The notes: generated by a model from the sequence alone, not told the origin. A stretch of DNA of 42,988 nt from Oscillospiraceae bacterium (GCA_015065505.1 SVQE01000016.1:1-42988); one strand, 5' to 3'. Counted from the first letter of the stretch, positions 8,624 through 16,333 are shown. Program-made: numbers and translations.

Positions 8624-9050
8624 ATTTATCAAGAATGCTTTCAACATCAGCTTCGTTGATTGCATTAAGCTGCTGAGCAAAGAGCTCGCTGTTCCAGATT
8701 TCAATTCTTCTGTTGTTTCCGAAAACCTCTGCTTTATCTTCATCGATAAGAGCTGCCTGGCGTCTGAGGTTTTCATTAAGAAGAAGTCTGCCCTGACCGT
8801 CGAGGCTGAGCTTTTCCGCATTTGCAAGGAAGAAGAATTCAAGCTGCTTTCTGTCACTCTGGCTTACATCGTCGTGTATTCTCTGCAAAAAAGCGTTCCA
8901 TTCTTCAAGAGGAAAGAGAGCAATACATTTTCCGAATCCGCGGGAAGCAATAAATTCCTGTCCCAAGCCTGCACGCATATTTGCAGGGATTGAGATTCTT
9001 CCCTTGTTGTCTATCTTATGAATTTTATGTCCAACAAAATAATCTTCCAT
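8613..9050 (-). CDS. mraZ: MraZ, transcriptional regulator of the dcw operon
   Basis: First gene of the dcw operon, 145 residues, the usual length. MraZ is a ring-forming AbrB-like DNA-binding protein that binds repeats just upstream of its own gene and represses the operon. Two MraZ/SpoVT-AbrB half-domains are visible: DNKGRISIPANMRAGLG, then LDGQGRLLLNENLRRQA. The start at 9050 (MEDYFVGHKIHKID) follows AAAGGAGG. The in-frame upstream extension lacks a ribosome binding site and covers the leader. Confidence 0.95.
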   Translation of the reverse strand: MEDYFVGHKIHKIDNKGRISIPANMRAGLGQEFIASRGFGKCIALFPLEEWNAFLQRIHDDVSQSDRKQLEFFFLANAEKLSLDGQGRLLLNENLRRQAALIDEDKAEVFGNNRRIEIWNSELFAQQLNAINEADVESILDKYGI

Positions 9051-9108
9051 GCTCTCGCCTCCTTTCAAAAATGGGTAAAAAGCAGAATATAACCTAAACC
9101 CCATATCT

Positions 9109-9142
9109 TTTTATGGGATTTTGGTTGAATTTTATGGGATTT
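9109..9142. promoter_or_regulatory. Candidate MraZ operator (direct repeats)
   Basis: TTTTATGGGATTT occurs twice, at 9109-9121 and 9130-9142, exactly 21 bp apart (two helical turns), between the dcw promoter and mraZ. Further GGG-containing words lie nearby (9071-9076, 9099-9104). MraZ is known to bind closely spaced G-rich direct repeats in this position. The operator role is inferred. Confidence 0.5.
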
Positions 9143-9158
9143 CTCACCACTTGCTTAT

Positions 9159-9187
9159 ATTATATAGGGCAAAAACCCCATTGTCAA
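9159..9187 (-). promoter_or_regulatory. Consensus sigma-A promoter of the dcw operon
   Basis: On the minus strand: TTGACA (9187-9182), a 17-bp spacer and TATAAT (9164-9159). Both hexamers are perfect consensus with ideal spacing, pointing at mraZ 109 bp downstream. Such a strong promoter fits a gene set that is held in check by its own repressor. Confidence 0.85.
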
Positions 9188-9250
9188 GACTTTTATAGGC
9201 TTGAGGGGAATTGTAATAGAATTGTAATTTCTTACTTTTTTATGCTTTTG

Positions 9251-9279
9251 TTGTATATTGGCGCACAATATGATATTAT
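9251..9279 (+). promoter_or_regulatory. Promoter of the GPH symporter gene
   Basis: TTGTAT (9251-9256), 17-bp spacer, TATTAT (9274-9279), about 32 bp before the ATG at 9311. The RBS AAAGGA is at 9297-9302. Confidence 0.55.
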
Positions 9280-9310
9280 GTAATTAATCTATATATAAAG
9301 GAAAAAGAAT

Positions 9311-10708
9311 ATGGAACAAAAAACAACCTGGAGCCAAAAAATCGGCTACGGAATAGGAGCCATCGGGCTTGATTTGAGCTACGGACTCTTTTATTCATTT
9401 CTGAGCTACTATCTTTCAAGCGTTTTAGGACTTAAGGAAGCATTTCTGCTTTTGCTCACACCCATTGCCAGAATATGGGACGGAATCAACGACCCGATGA
9501 TGGGAACTATTGTTGACAACACAAAAACAAAGCACGGCAAATACCGCCCGTGGATAATAATAGGCGCAATCTGTAACGCCGCGGTTCTGTTTTTGCTATT
9601 CACATCCTTTGGTATGGCTTTAAAAAAGCTCTATATCTATATCGCGGTTATGTATATTCTCTGGGGTATGACGAACACAATGGCTGATATTCCCTACTGG
9701 AGTATGATTCCCTCGTTTACCTCCGACCCCGACGACAGAAATATTGTCTCCACCGTTGCACGAACCTTCTCGGGTCTCGGTCAGGGAATTATTACCGTTT
9801 TAACTCCAAAAATCCTTCCGCTACTTTCAGACGGCGTCAATAAAACCGATAAAGGCTACAGCGCAAGCGGTTTTTCCCGTTGGGCAGGTATATGTGCGAT
9901 TGCGCTTGTATTGTTCTCAACAATCTGCGTTTTATCAACAAAGGAAAAGAAAACGAACAATAATAAAAAGTCGAAATTCTCATTCACCAAAATCTTTAAG
10001 GTACTCAAGAATAACGACCAGCTTGTTATCTTTATGCTATTTGCAATGCTTTCAAATGCTGGTTGGTACTTAACCTCAGGTACTGCCGTTTACTATTTCA
10101 ACGATGTTATCGGCGACGGCGAAGCGCAATCCACCTTCCAGCTAATCGGCGCGGTTGGTTCCGTTTTGGGACTCCTTGTTATCCCGATTCTTTCAAAATG
10201 GCTTGATAAAAAGAGAATATATCAGATTTCGCTTTCGGCAACAATTCTCGGATATATTCTTATGTTTATCTTCGGACCTGTTTTAAAGATAACAATAGCG
10301 CTTGATATTGCATATATTGTTTCGTCAACGGGTATTGCTTCAATGTTCGTTTCGCAAACGGTTTTCCTTGCAGATATAGTTGACTACGGCGAATACAAAA
10401 ACGGTGAAAGAAACGAAAGTATAACCTTCTCTATGAAGGGCTTCCTTCAGAAGATGGCATACACAATTCAGACGATAATTCTCTTTGGCGGACTCGGACT
10501 TGTTAACTACAACGAGCAGATAACAAGCGCATCAAAGCAGATAAATGAAACAACAAAAAACGCCATCGGCTTTATAGCCTTCGGCGCTCCTGCAATACTT
10601 ATTGCGATTTCACTTATTATTTTCTCAACAAAATTCAAGCTCCACGGCGAGCTTGCAGACAGAGTTCACGAATTTATAGTTAATAAAAATGAAGAAGAAA
10701 AAAGCTAA
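9311..10708 (+). CDS. GPH-family (MelB-like) sugar:cation symporter
   Basis: A 465-residue major-facilitator-type membrane protein with about 12 TM helices. The family hallmark RIWDGINDPMMGTIVDNTK, followed by KHGKYRPWI, in the first cytoplasmic loop assigns it to the glycoside-pentoside-hexuronide:cation symporters. The second half carries DIVDYGEYKNGERNES, also typical. The substrate cannot be read from sequence. It stands alone on the plus strand next to a surface protein, with no glycosidase in the same operon. Its stop codon (10706-10708) lies inside a heptanucleotide array. Confidence 0.9.
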   Translation: MEQKTTWSQKIGYGIGAIGLDLSYGLFYSFLSYYLSSVLGLKEAFLLLLTPIARIWDGINDPMMGTIVDNTKTKHGKYRPWIIIGAICNAAVLFLLFTSFGMALKKLYIYIAVMYILWGMTNTMADIPYWSMIPSFTSDPDDRNIVSTVARTFSGLGQGIITVLTPKILPLLSDGVNKTDKGYSASGFSRWAGICAIALVLFSTICVLSTKEKKTNNNKKSKFSFTKIFKVLKNNDQLVIFMLFAMLSNAGWYLTSGTAVYYFNDVIGDGEAQSTFQLIGAVGSVLGLLVIPILSKWLDKKRIYQISLSATILGYILMFIFGPVLKITIALDIAYIVSSTGIASMFVSQTVFLADIVDYGEYKNGERNESITFSMKGFLQKMAYTIQTIILFGGLGLVNYNEQITSASKQINETTKNAIGFIAFGAPAILIAISLIIFSTKFKLHGELADRVHEFIVNKNEEEKS

Positions 10709-10724
10709 CTGCTAACTGCTAAAA
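10704..10724. repeat. Heptanucleotide array at the symporter stop codon
   Basis: GCTAACT, GCTAACT, GCTAAAA: three units in seven-base register. The symporter's TAA stop is inside the first unit. The array is followed directly by a terminator and no shared core is visible here. Confidence 0.6.
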
Positions 10725-10780
10725 AAGGCTTCGGATTTGCCCTTCCGTCCTTCAGGACGGTCGCGCTTCTCCGAAGCCTT
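10725..10780. terminator. Bidirectional terminator between symporter and BspA-like gene
   Basis: Stem AAGGCTTCGGA (10725-10735) with TCCGAAGCCTT (10770-10780), flanked by A-rich and T-rich tracts on both sides. A second small hairpin (CCGTCC TTCA GGACGG, 10745-10760) lies in the loop. It can serve the symporter on the plus strand and the converging BspA-like gene on the minus strand. Confidence 0.75.
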
Positions 10781-10784
10781 TTGT

Positions 10785-12293
10785 TTATTTTGTTTTATAT
10801 GTTTTGTACGAGCTCCATGATGAATAATATCTCATTGAATCTTTAACCTTATATGTTCTTATGCGAACAAAGTATTTTGTTTTCGATTTAAGACCCGTAA
10901 CCGTTTTGCTTGCCGTTTTATACGATGAAACACTTACGGTTTTAAGATTGCTTGTAAATGAAGAATTTGTTGCAAGCTGAATTTCATAGCCCGTTGTCTG
11001 AGTTGTTTTCTTATTCCATTCAACCTTAAGCTGCTTTGATTTCGGGCTTGTTATTTTTTTAATGCTTGTTCCCTTCGGATTAATTCTGAACAGTCTGATT
11101 ACCTTGCCCGAATAATTGCCGATACCTGTTATTGTTACAACCACAGTTCCGACATTCTTGTTGTTTGAATATGAAACCTTATAGTCGGTTCCTTTTTTAA
11201 GAGTTACGCCGTCTTTTTCAACATTTATTGTTTTATAGATGCTTTTGCCCGTATAGGTTCTGTTGCCCAGCTTATTAACATCGGAGGTGCCTATTGAGTT
11301 ATACTTAACATTTTCAACTTTACCGATTACATCATCGAGGATTTCGATTTTTTTCCAATCACTTTTTTCACTTGCATAATAAACTGTTTTAACATTTTTG
11401 CTTGAAGTGAACGAGTCATTAATATCGATAACACTTGCAGGAATTGAAACGCTCTTAAGGTTTTTGCATAAGCCAAATGAGTAATATCCTAAATACTCAA
11501 CGCCTTCGGGAATATCTATATGCTTAATACCTGCTCCGATAAATGTAGTACCCGACATCATTTCAAGCCCCTCGGGAAGCTCAACATATTCAAGTTTTTC
11601 GCAGCTGTTAAAAGCACTTGCATAAATAATCTTAACTCCATTAGGGATTTTTATATATTTAAGTGAATTTAATCTGTAGAAAGCATATTCTTCAATTATT
11701 TGAACAGTATTCGGAATAATTGTGTTTTTGCAGCCTGTAGTAAGCGCATCATCGCTTTTTCTAATAATTGCGTTGCAGTCGTTTCTGCTGTCAAAATATT
11801 CATTTTGAAGAGAAACTCTGATGCTTGCAAGCGAATTACAATATCCGAACGGATTTTGACTTATTTCCGAAACGTTCTTAGGGATGTAAAGACTTGTAAG
11901 CTTACCCGCCTTAGTGAAAGCTTCCCACCCGATGGAAGTAAGACTCGACGGAAGAGTTACGCTTGCAAGATTAACATTTCCGCACAGAAGATAGTTTCCT
12001 ATTCTCGTAACGCCTTCTTTTACGACAACCTTTTTTATTCCCTTGATAGCCGAAAGCGGAGATTCCGAAATATAAAGACCGCCGTCTGCATCATAATCAT
12101 AATTATAGGTGCTGCCGCTTCCTGAAATAGTTACTGTTCCTGTTTTTTCCGAATAACTCCAGCTGACACTTTTTCCGCACTTTCCGGATTTTTCAAGCTT
12201 CTTTGAGTAATCCTCCGCTCCCGAAGCCTCAAACCCCGAAAACATACAGAAAATCATTGCAACAGCCAATAATATACTAAATGCCTTTTTCAT
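10785..12293 (-). CDS. BspA-type leucine-rich-repeat surface protein with Fn3 domain
   Basis: A secreted protein of 502 residues. Signal peptide about 1-26 (MKK, hydrophobic stretch, ASGAE). A short N-terminal beta region with CGKSVSWSYSEKTGTVTISGSG is followed by LRR_5/TpLRR repeats (about 90-330, pattern LxxVxLPxxLxxIxxxAFxxC). Next is a YTGK...ITGIGNYSGK beta-domain (about 345-405) and a fibronectin type III domain to the end. BspA-like proteins bind host matrix or other cells in several gut and oral bacteria; the ligand here is unknown. The same architecture recurs at 33893 and 37389, but this copy is the most diverged of the three. No LPXTG anchor is present. Confidence 0.88.
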   Translation of the reverse strand: MKKAFSILLAVAMIFCMFSGFEASGAEDYSKKLEKSGKCGKSVSWSYSEKTGTVTISGSGSTYNYDYDADGGLYISESPLSAIKGIKKVVVKEGVTRIGNYLLCGNVNLASVTLPSSLTSIGWEAFTKAGKLTSLYIPKNVSEISQNPFGYCNSLASIRVSLQNEYFDSRNDCNAIIRKSDDALTTGCKNTIIPNTVQIIEEYAFYRLNSLKYIKIPNGVKIIYASAFNSCEKLEYVELPEGLEMMSGTTFIGAGIKHIDIPEGVEYLGYYSFGLCKNLKSVSIPASVIDINDSFTSSKNVKTVYYASEKSDWKKIEILDDVIGKVENVKYNSIGTSDVNKLGNRTYTGKSIYKTINVEKDGVTLKKGTDYKVSYSNNKNVGTVVVTITGIGNYSGKVIRLFRINPKGTSIKKITSPKSKQLKVEWNKKTTQTTGYEIQLATNSSFTSNLKTVSVSSYKTASKTVTGLKSKTKYFVRIRTYKVKDSMRYYSSWSSYKTYKTK

Positions 12294-12318
12294 AAAAACT
12301 ACTCCTTTTTAAATTATA

Positions 12319-12333
12319 GTTATAATAATTATA
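12319..12333 (-). promoter_or_regulatory. Extended -10 promoter of the BspA-like gene
   Basis: On the minus strand, TGTTATAAT (a TGn extended -10, hexamer at 12333-12328) lies about 35 bp before the ATG. No good -35 is visible. AAAAAGGAG is the RBS. Confidence 0.45.
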
Positions 12334-12386
12334 ACATACAAAGATAGCTTATACATCAGCCAAAAGAATGATTTTTTATCGTACAA

Positions 12387-12418
12387 AAAACTGCTTCAGA
12401 TTTCTCCGAAGCAGTTTT
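12387..12418 (-). terminator. Terminator of the alcohol dehydrogenase gene
   Basis: An 11-bp stem AAAACTGCTTC/GAAGCAGTTTT with a 10-base loop, followed on the minus strand by a run of T. It begins about 10 bp after the ADH stop. Confidence 0.8.
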
Positions 12419-12428
12419 ATTATTAAGA

Positions 12429-13640
12429 TTAAGCCATAAAGCTTCTTATTACGCTTTCGCAATCCTGTGCATTCATAATCTTTGGAACGGGATAACCGGG
12501 GTTACCTTCCTTAAGAGCACGGGAAACAAGGGTTTGCATATCCTCTTCCTTGATGAAATCAAATTTATCGGGGATATTCATCGCCTTGTTCATTCTTCTT
12601 ATCTCTGCTATAAACACCTTGCCTTTTTCTTCAACGGACATAGCATCGTTTGTGATGCCGATAATATCCGCAAGCTTTGCAAGCTGAGGATAAGCAGCGT
12701 CGCCGTACCAATCAAGCACGTAGGGAAGAATTACTGCATTTGCAAGACCGTGGGGCGTTCCGTAAAGACCGCCGAGGTTATGAGCTATTGCGTGAACATA
12801 GCCAACGAATGCACGGGTAAACGCACATCCTGCAAGGTATGAACCCTTAAGCATATTGCCCCTTGCTTCAACATCCTTTCCGTCTGCGTAAGCCTTTTCA
12901 AGATTATCGTAGATAAGCTTGGTTGCCTCCTCCGCATAGCGTATAGTAGATTTTGTGTTGCTCTTACCGATATATGCCTCAACTGCGTGAGTTAATGCAT
13001 CCATACCTGTTGTCGATGTAATGTGCGGCGGCAAACCTACGGTTAAAGCCGGGTCAAGCACCGCGTATTTCGGACGAAGGCAGATATCATTGATAGCATT
13101 TTTCTCATGAGTTTCGGGATCGGTTACAACAGCAGCAACGGTTGTTTCCGAGCCTGTTCCTGCGGTGGTCGGCACTGCAAAGAACGGCGGAAGCTTTTTG
13201 AGAACCTTAAGGTAGCCGCGCATTTCACGAACTGACTGATTGGGCTTAACAACTCTTGCACCTGCAGCCTTTGCACAGTCCATTGAAGAACCGCCGCCGA
13301 ATGCAATTATTCCCTGACAGCCGTTTTCGATATACATATCCTTGCAATCCTCAATGTTCGGAATTGTCGGGTTAGGCTGAACGCCGTCGTAAACAACATA
13401 GTCAACGCCAACCTCTTCAAGCTTTGCGAACATCGGGTCAAGAAGATGCAATCCCATAAGCCCTTTATCGGTTACAACAAGCACCTTTTCAATTCCCTTG
13501 TTTTTAATAAACGCGGGAAGCTCAAGCACGCTGTCTGCACCTTCAAGAAGCTCGGGCTCACTCCAGTCCATGAAGCACATAGCAACCTTAAAAACATTTT
13601 GATAAATTCTGTACCAAACTTTTTTTAAAGTCCAGAGCAT
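12429..13640 (-). CDS. Iron-containing (group III) alcohol dehydrogenase
   Basis: A cytoplasmic NAD(P)-dependent dehydrogenase of 403 residues. The N-terminal Rossmann-like domain carries FGGGSSMDCAKAAG. The helical metal-binding domain follows, with TTAGTGSETT, MDALTHAVEAY (Asp/His ligands) and YVHAIAHNLGGLYGTPHGLANA (the two further His ligands), so the iron site is complete. Substrate is unknown; lactaldehyde reductase or butanol/1,3-propanediol dehydrogenase are possible. The RBS AAAGGAGG is strong. The first ~25 residues are an unusual aromatic and basic extension before the common ADH core. Monocistronic, with its own promoter and terminator. Confidence 0.9.
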   Translation of the reverse strand: MLWTLKKVWYRIYQNVFKVAMCFMDWSEPELLEGADSVLELPAFIKNKGIEKVLVVTDKGLMGLHLLDPMFAKLEEVGVDYVVYDGVQPNPTIPNIEDCKDMYIENGCQGIIAFGGGSSMDCAKAAGARVVKPNQSVREMRGYLKVLKKLPPFFAVPTTAGTGSETTVAAVVTDPETHEKNAINDICLRPKYAVLDPALTVGLPPHITSTTGMDALTHAVEAYIGKSNTKSTIRYAEEATKLIYDNLEKAYADGKDVEARGNMLKGSYLAGCAFTRAFVGYVHAIAHNLGGLYGTPHGLANAVILPYVLDWYGDAAYPQLAKLADIIGITNDAMSVEEKGKVFIAEIRRMNKAMNIPDKFDFIKEEDMQTLVSRALKEGNPGYPVPKIMNAQDCESVIRSFMA

Positions 13641-13672
13641 CGCTTATCCTCCTTTACTTATTTTTCAATATT

Positions 13673-13701
13673 ATTTTACTCTAAATCTCTTTTATTTTCA
13701 A
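13673..13701 (-). promoter_or_regulatory. Promoter of the alcohol dehydrogenase gene
   Basis: On the minus strand: TTGAAA (13701-13696), 17-bp spacer, TAAAAT (13678-13673), about 32 bp before the ATG at 13640. Confidence 0.6.
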
Positions 13702-13709
13702 TATCTTTT

Positions 13710-13718
13710 TGCTATAAT
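13710..13718 (+). promoter_or_regulatory. Extended -10 promoter of the four-helix-bundle gene
   Basis: TGCTATAAT, a TGn extended -10 with a perfect TATAAT at 13713-13718. Transcription would start near 13725, so the left heptad array (13728-13762) would be at the very 5' end of the RNA and could pair with the right array. Confidence 0.6.
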
Positions 13719-13727
13719 TATAAAAGA

Positions 13728-13762
13728 GTTGATAGTGGATAGTGGGTAGTGGGTAGTTTTTA
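13728..13762 (+). repeat. Left inverted heptad array of the four-helix-bundle unit
   Basis: Units in seven-base register: GTTGATA, GTGGATA, GTGGGTA, GTGGGTA, GTTTTTA. The inner 16 bases (13747-13762) are a perfect inverted match to 14140-14155. The array ends exactly where the ribosome binding site AAAGGAG (13762-13768) begins. Confidence 0.85.
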
Positions 13763-13773
13763 AAGGAGATATT

Positions 13774-14142
13774 ATGGCTGTACAAAGTTATAAAGATTTG
13801 ATTGTCTGGCAAAAATCAATGAAACTGGTTACAGATGTTTATTCATTAACCAAGCAACTGCCTAAAGAAGAGATATATGCCCTTTCAACTCAAATGAGAC
13901 GCGCAGTAATATCCATCCCTTCAAACATTGCAGAGGGTCAAAAAAGAAAATCACCAAAAGAATTCTGCAACTTTTTATCTATTGCAAGAGGCTCTTTGGG
14001 AGAATTGGAGACCCAATTATTAATATGTGTTCAATTAAACTATTTATCTGAACAGCAAATTAATAATGCCACAAACCTTTGTGAAGAAATATCTAAAATG
14101 CTGAATGCATTGATTGAAAAAATCAGCGAAAAAGAATCATAA
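13774..14142 (+). CDS. Four-helix-bundle protein (S23/IVP, bAvd-like family)
   Basis: A 122-residue all-helical protein. YKDLIVWQKSM at the N-terminus, QMRRAVISIPSNIAEGQ in the middle and RGSLGELETQL in the third helix are the hallmarks of the four-helix-bundle family. That family includes proteins encoded in 23S rRNA intervening sequences and the Avd accessory protein of diversity-generating retroelements. Members form basic pentameric barrels thought to bind nucleic acid. No reverse transcriptase or template/variable repeat is nearby, so it is not a retroelement Avd here. It has its own promoter and RBS and is enclosed by inverted seven-base arrays; its stop codon is inside the right inverted repeat. 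Function unknown. Confidence 0.88.
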   Translation: MAVQSYKDLIVWQKSMKLVTDVYSLTKQLPKEEIYALSTQMRRAVISIPSNIAEGQKRKSPKEFCNFLSIARGSLGELETQLLICVQLNYLSEQQINNATNLCEEISKMLNALIEKISEKES

Positions 14143-14176
14143 AAACTACCCACTATCCACTAACCACTACCCACTA
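14140..14176 (+). repeat. Right inverted heptad array of the four-helix-bundle unit
   Basis: ACTACCC, ACTATCC, ACTAACC, ACTACCC, ACTA from 14145, in exact seven-base register. TAAAAACTACCCACTA (14140-14155) is the reverse complement of 13747-13762, and the match continues with three mismatches over the next two units. The TAA stop of the four-helix-bundle gene is the first three bases of the repeat. Confidence 0.85.
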
Positions 14177-14197
14177 AATAAGAACGGAGTGAACGAT

Positions 14198-15463
14198 ATG
14201 CAAAAGACCTGCCTTTTCGGCGAAGAATCGGTTTACAGAATCCCTTCTCTTGTTAACACAGGCAAGGAGCTTGTTGCTGTTTGTAACAGGGAAACAAACG
14301 ATAACGATTACGGATATATGGAGCTTGTTTGCCGTAGGAGCGAGGACGGAGGAAAAACCTGGAGCGAGGTTCAGCTTATTGCCTGCCCTCCTGCAAGGGA
14401 AATCAGCAAGGATTACAATAATTCAAAAACCGCATTCTTTATCGACCCCGTTATGTGTGTTGCTCAGAACGGCGATATAGTTCTTCTTGCCACCTTCTTC
14501 CCCGAATGCAAAGGAATTATGGATAAGAAATATCTTGAAAAGAAAGCAGCGTTTTCGGGCTTTGATTCAAAGATTTATCCCGTTGTTTACGACCGCGACG
14601 GCAATTACTACATAGTTCTTGATAACGGCAAAATTATCGACTCAAAAAAAGCAAAAACGCCCTACCGTATTGAAGGGTTGGGCGAGCTTTACAAAGGCGA
14701 GGAATATGTTGGCAACATATATTTAAACGGCGCTATGGGCAAATCCGACAGCGATATGGCAACAACCTTCGGCGCTCCGCTTAAAGCACCTAAAAGAAGC
14801 TATGTATATCTTTTCAAATCCTCGGACGGCGGCAAAACCTGGAGCGAGGGCAAGGATATAACAAGGGATATTTATTTCGACGATGACGGTTATTTTCTCG
14901 GAATTGCACCGGGCAGCGCGCTTGTTACCAAAAAAGGAAGAATAATTGTTCCGCTTTACACACTTAAAAACACCGTTTGTATTTATTCCGACGATAACGG
15001 CGAAACCTGGCAGAGAAACAGGCGTTTGCCGTACACCGAGAACATTGATGAATGGACAGCGGTTGAAAGCGAGGATGAAATCATTTTTGCATTCGGCAGA
15101 GCTAAGAAATTCGGCAAAACACCCGTTAGTGCTTCGGGCGATAACGGCATAACCTGGATTAAAGAAAAGAAAGCCGCATTCAAAGCACCCAAATGCCAGA
15201 AAAACGCAATAAGCGTTGGAAACAGAATATTTGTTTCCCATCCGTCGGGCAAAAAAAGAGAAAACGGTGTTATTTCCGTCGGCGAGTTTATTTACGATAA
15301 ATACGGTAATATTAAGAAGATTAAATGGCAGAAGGAAGATATTAAAATCAACGAAGGCTTCTTCGCATATTCCTGCCTTACTAAGCTTGACGATAACACG
15401 CTCGGCATTCTCTATGAGGACGCACCGAGCGCACACATTGTTTTTGAAACGATTGAAATATAA
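14198..15463 (+). CDS. Sialidase (GH33-like, BNR/Asp-box repeats)
   Basis: A 421-residue six-bladed beta-propeller glycosidase. YRIP at residues 13-16 is the conserved RIP motif containing one of the three catalytic arginines. At least four Asp boxes are seen: SEDGGKTW (48-55), SSDGGKTW, SDDNGETW and a SGDNGITW variant. The start at 14198 follows CGGAGTGA; an upstream in-frame extension would translate the heptad array and is rejected. There is no signal peptide or anchor, so it is probably cytoplasmic or exported by an unusual route. No sialic acid catabolism genes are in the window. It lies downstream of the four-helix-bundle unit on the same strand. Confidence 0.85.
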   Translation: MQKTCLFGEESVYRIPSLVNTGKELVAVCNRETNDNDYGYMELVCRRSEDGGKTWSEVQLIACPPAREISKDYNNSKTAFFIDPVMCVAQNGDIVLLATFFPECKGIMDKKYLEKKAAFSGFDSKIYPVVYDRDGNYYIVLDNGKIIDSKKAKTPYRIEGLGELYKGEEYVGNIYLNGAMGKSDSDMATTFGAPLKAPKRSYVYLFKSSDGGKTWSEGKDITRDIYFDDDGYFLGIAPGSALVTKKGRIIVPLYTLKNTVCIYSDDNGETWQRNRRLPYTENIDEWTAVESEDEIIFAFGRAKKFGKTPVSASGDNGITWIKEKKAAFKAPKCQKNAISVGNRIFVSHPSGKKRENGVISVGEFIYDKYGNIKKIKWQKEDIKINEGFFAYSCLTKLDDNTLGILYEDAPSAHIVFETIEI

Positions 15464-15466
15464 TAC

Positions 15467-15501
15467 AAATCCGCCGAGGACTAAATGTCCTCGGCGGATT
15501 T
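15467..15501. terminator. Strong hairpin between sialidase and ABC ATPase genes
   Basis: A perfect 15-bp stem (AAATCCGCCGAGGAC with its complement) and a 5-base loop. It starts 3 bp after the sialidase stop and 20 bp after the converging ATPase stop, so it can serve both. The T tracts are short. Confidence 0.7.
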
Positions 15502-15521
15502 ATTAATAACTGTAGCTTTAT

Positions 15522-16295
15522 TTATTTTTTCTTGACTTTTTCGTCGTAAATATCTGCAACAACATTAACATCGCCCTGAGCAATTATTTTGCCCTTTTCA
15601 AGCAATATTGCCTTATTGCAGATTGCTTTAATCTGCTCGATATTGTGCGAAACGAAGAGCACTGTTACGCCCTTATCGAACATTGACTGAACCTTGGCAA
15701 GGCTCTTTTTTCTGAACTTGGCGTCGCCAACCGAAAGAACCTCATCAAGAATCAGAACATCGGGGTCAACCGCTGTTGCGATTGAGAAGCCGAGTCTTGC
15801 TCTCATACCCGAGGAATAATTCTTAACGGGAACTTCAATGAAGTGACCGAGCTCTGAAAACGAAATAATCTCTTCAAGCTTGCTTTCAATATACTCGTGT
15901 GAATAACCGAGTATTGCGCCGTAAAGATAAATGTTTTCCCTGCCTGTGTAGTTGGGGTCAAAGCCTGCGCCGAGCTCAAGCAGCGGAGCTATAACGCCCC
16001 TTTTATAAACCGTTCCTTCCGTTGGCTTATAAACGCCGACAATGGTTTTTAAAAGGGTGCTCTTTCCTGCGCCGTTAAAGCCGAGAATTGCAAGCCTGTC
16101 ACCCTGCTTGATTTCAAAACTGATATCATCCAGGGCAACGAATTTTTCGTATTCAATCTTGCCCTTAACAAGCCTTATCATATATTCTTTAAGATTATCA
16201 ACCTTTTCCTTATTAAGATTGAATTTCATTGAAACATGGTCAACCTTAATAATGGTTTGTCTTTCATCCATAATCTCTTGTTTGTTCTCTTCCAT
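15522..16295 (-). CDS. Wzt/TagH-type polysaccharide or teichoic acid export ATPase
   Basis: A 257-residue ABC ATPase. Walker A GFNGAGKST is at 72-80, signature YSSGMRAR at 160-167 and Walker B LILDE at 181-185. The segment LLELGAGFDPNYTGRENIYLYG is diagnostic of the ATPases that export O-antigen or teichoic acid. It lacks the C-terminal carbohydrate-binding extension of some Wzt proteins. No TagG/Wzm-type permease is adjacent; the next gene upstream encodes an unrecognised four-TM protein. It is probably co-transcribed with that gene (38-bp gap). The TagF/TarIJ set at 39-43 kb is a plausible functional partner. Confidence 0.85.
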   Translation of the reverse strand: MEENKQEIMDERQTIIKVDHVSMKFNLNKEKVDNLKEYMIRLVKGKIEYEKFVALDDISFEIKQGDRLAILGFNGAGKSTLLKTIVGVYKPTEGTVYKRGVIAPLLELGAGFDPNYTGRENIYLYGAILGYSHEYIESKLEEIISFSELGHFIEVPVKNYSSGMRARLGFSIATAVDPDVLILDEVLSVGDAKFRKKSLAKVQSMFDKGVTVLFVSHNIEQIKAICNKAILLEKGKIIAQGDVNVVADIYDEKVKKK

Positions 16296-16333
16296 AATGA
16301 TAAACCTCTGTATAAGATTATATACTGTTAAAA

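Noticed and set aside
8624-8857. Extended N-terminus of RsmH
   Set aside because: It runs through mraZ in another frame; MEFNHKSVLFDEAI is the standard RsmH start.
13774-14142. Diversity-generating retroelement, because the four-helix-bundle protein resembles Avd
   Set aside because: There is no reverse transcriptase, no template/variable repeat pair and no target gene nearby.
14114-14197. Extended N-terminus of the sialidase, overlapping the four-helix-bundle gene
   Set aside because: It would translate the heptad array; the start at 14198 has a Shine-Dalgarno.
14723-15436. Minus-strand open frame (237 codons) antisense to the sialidase gene
   Set aside because: The sialidase has clear Asp boxes and RBS; the opposite frame has no family features.
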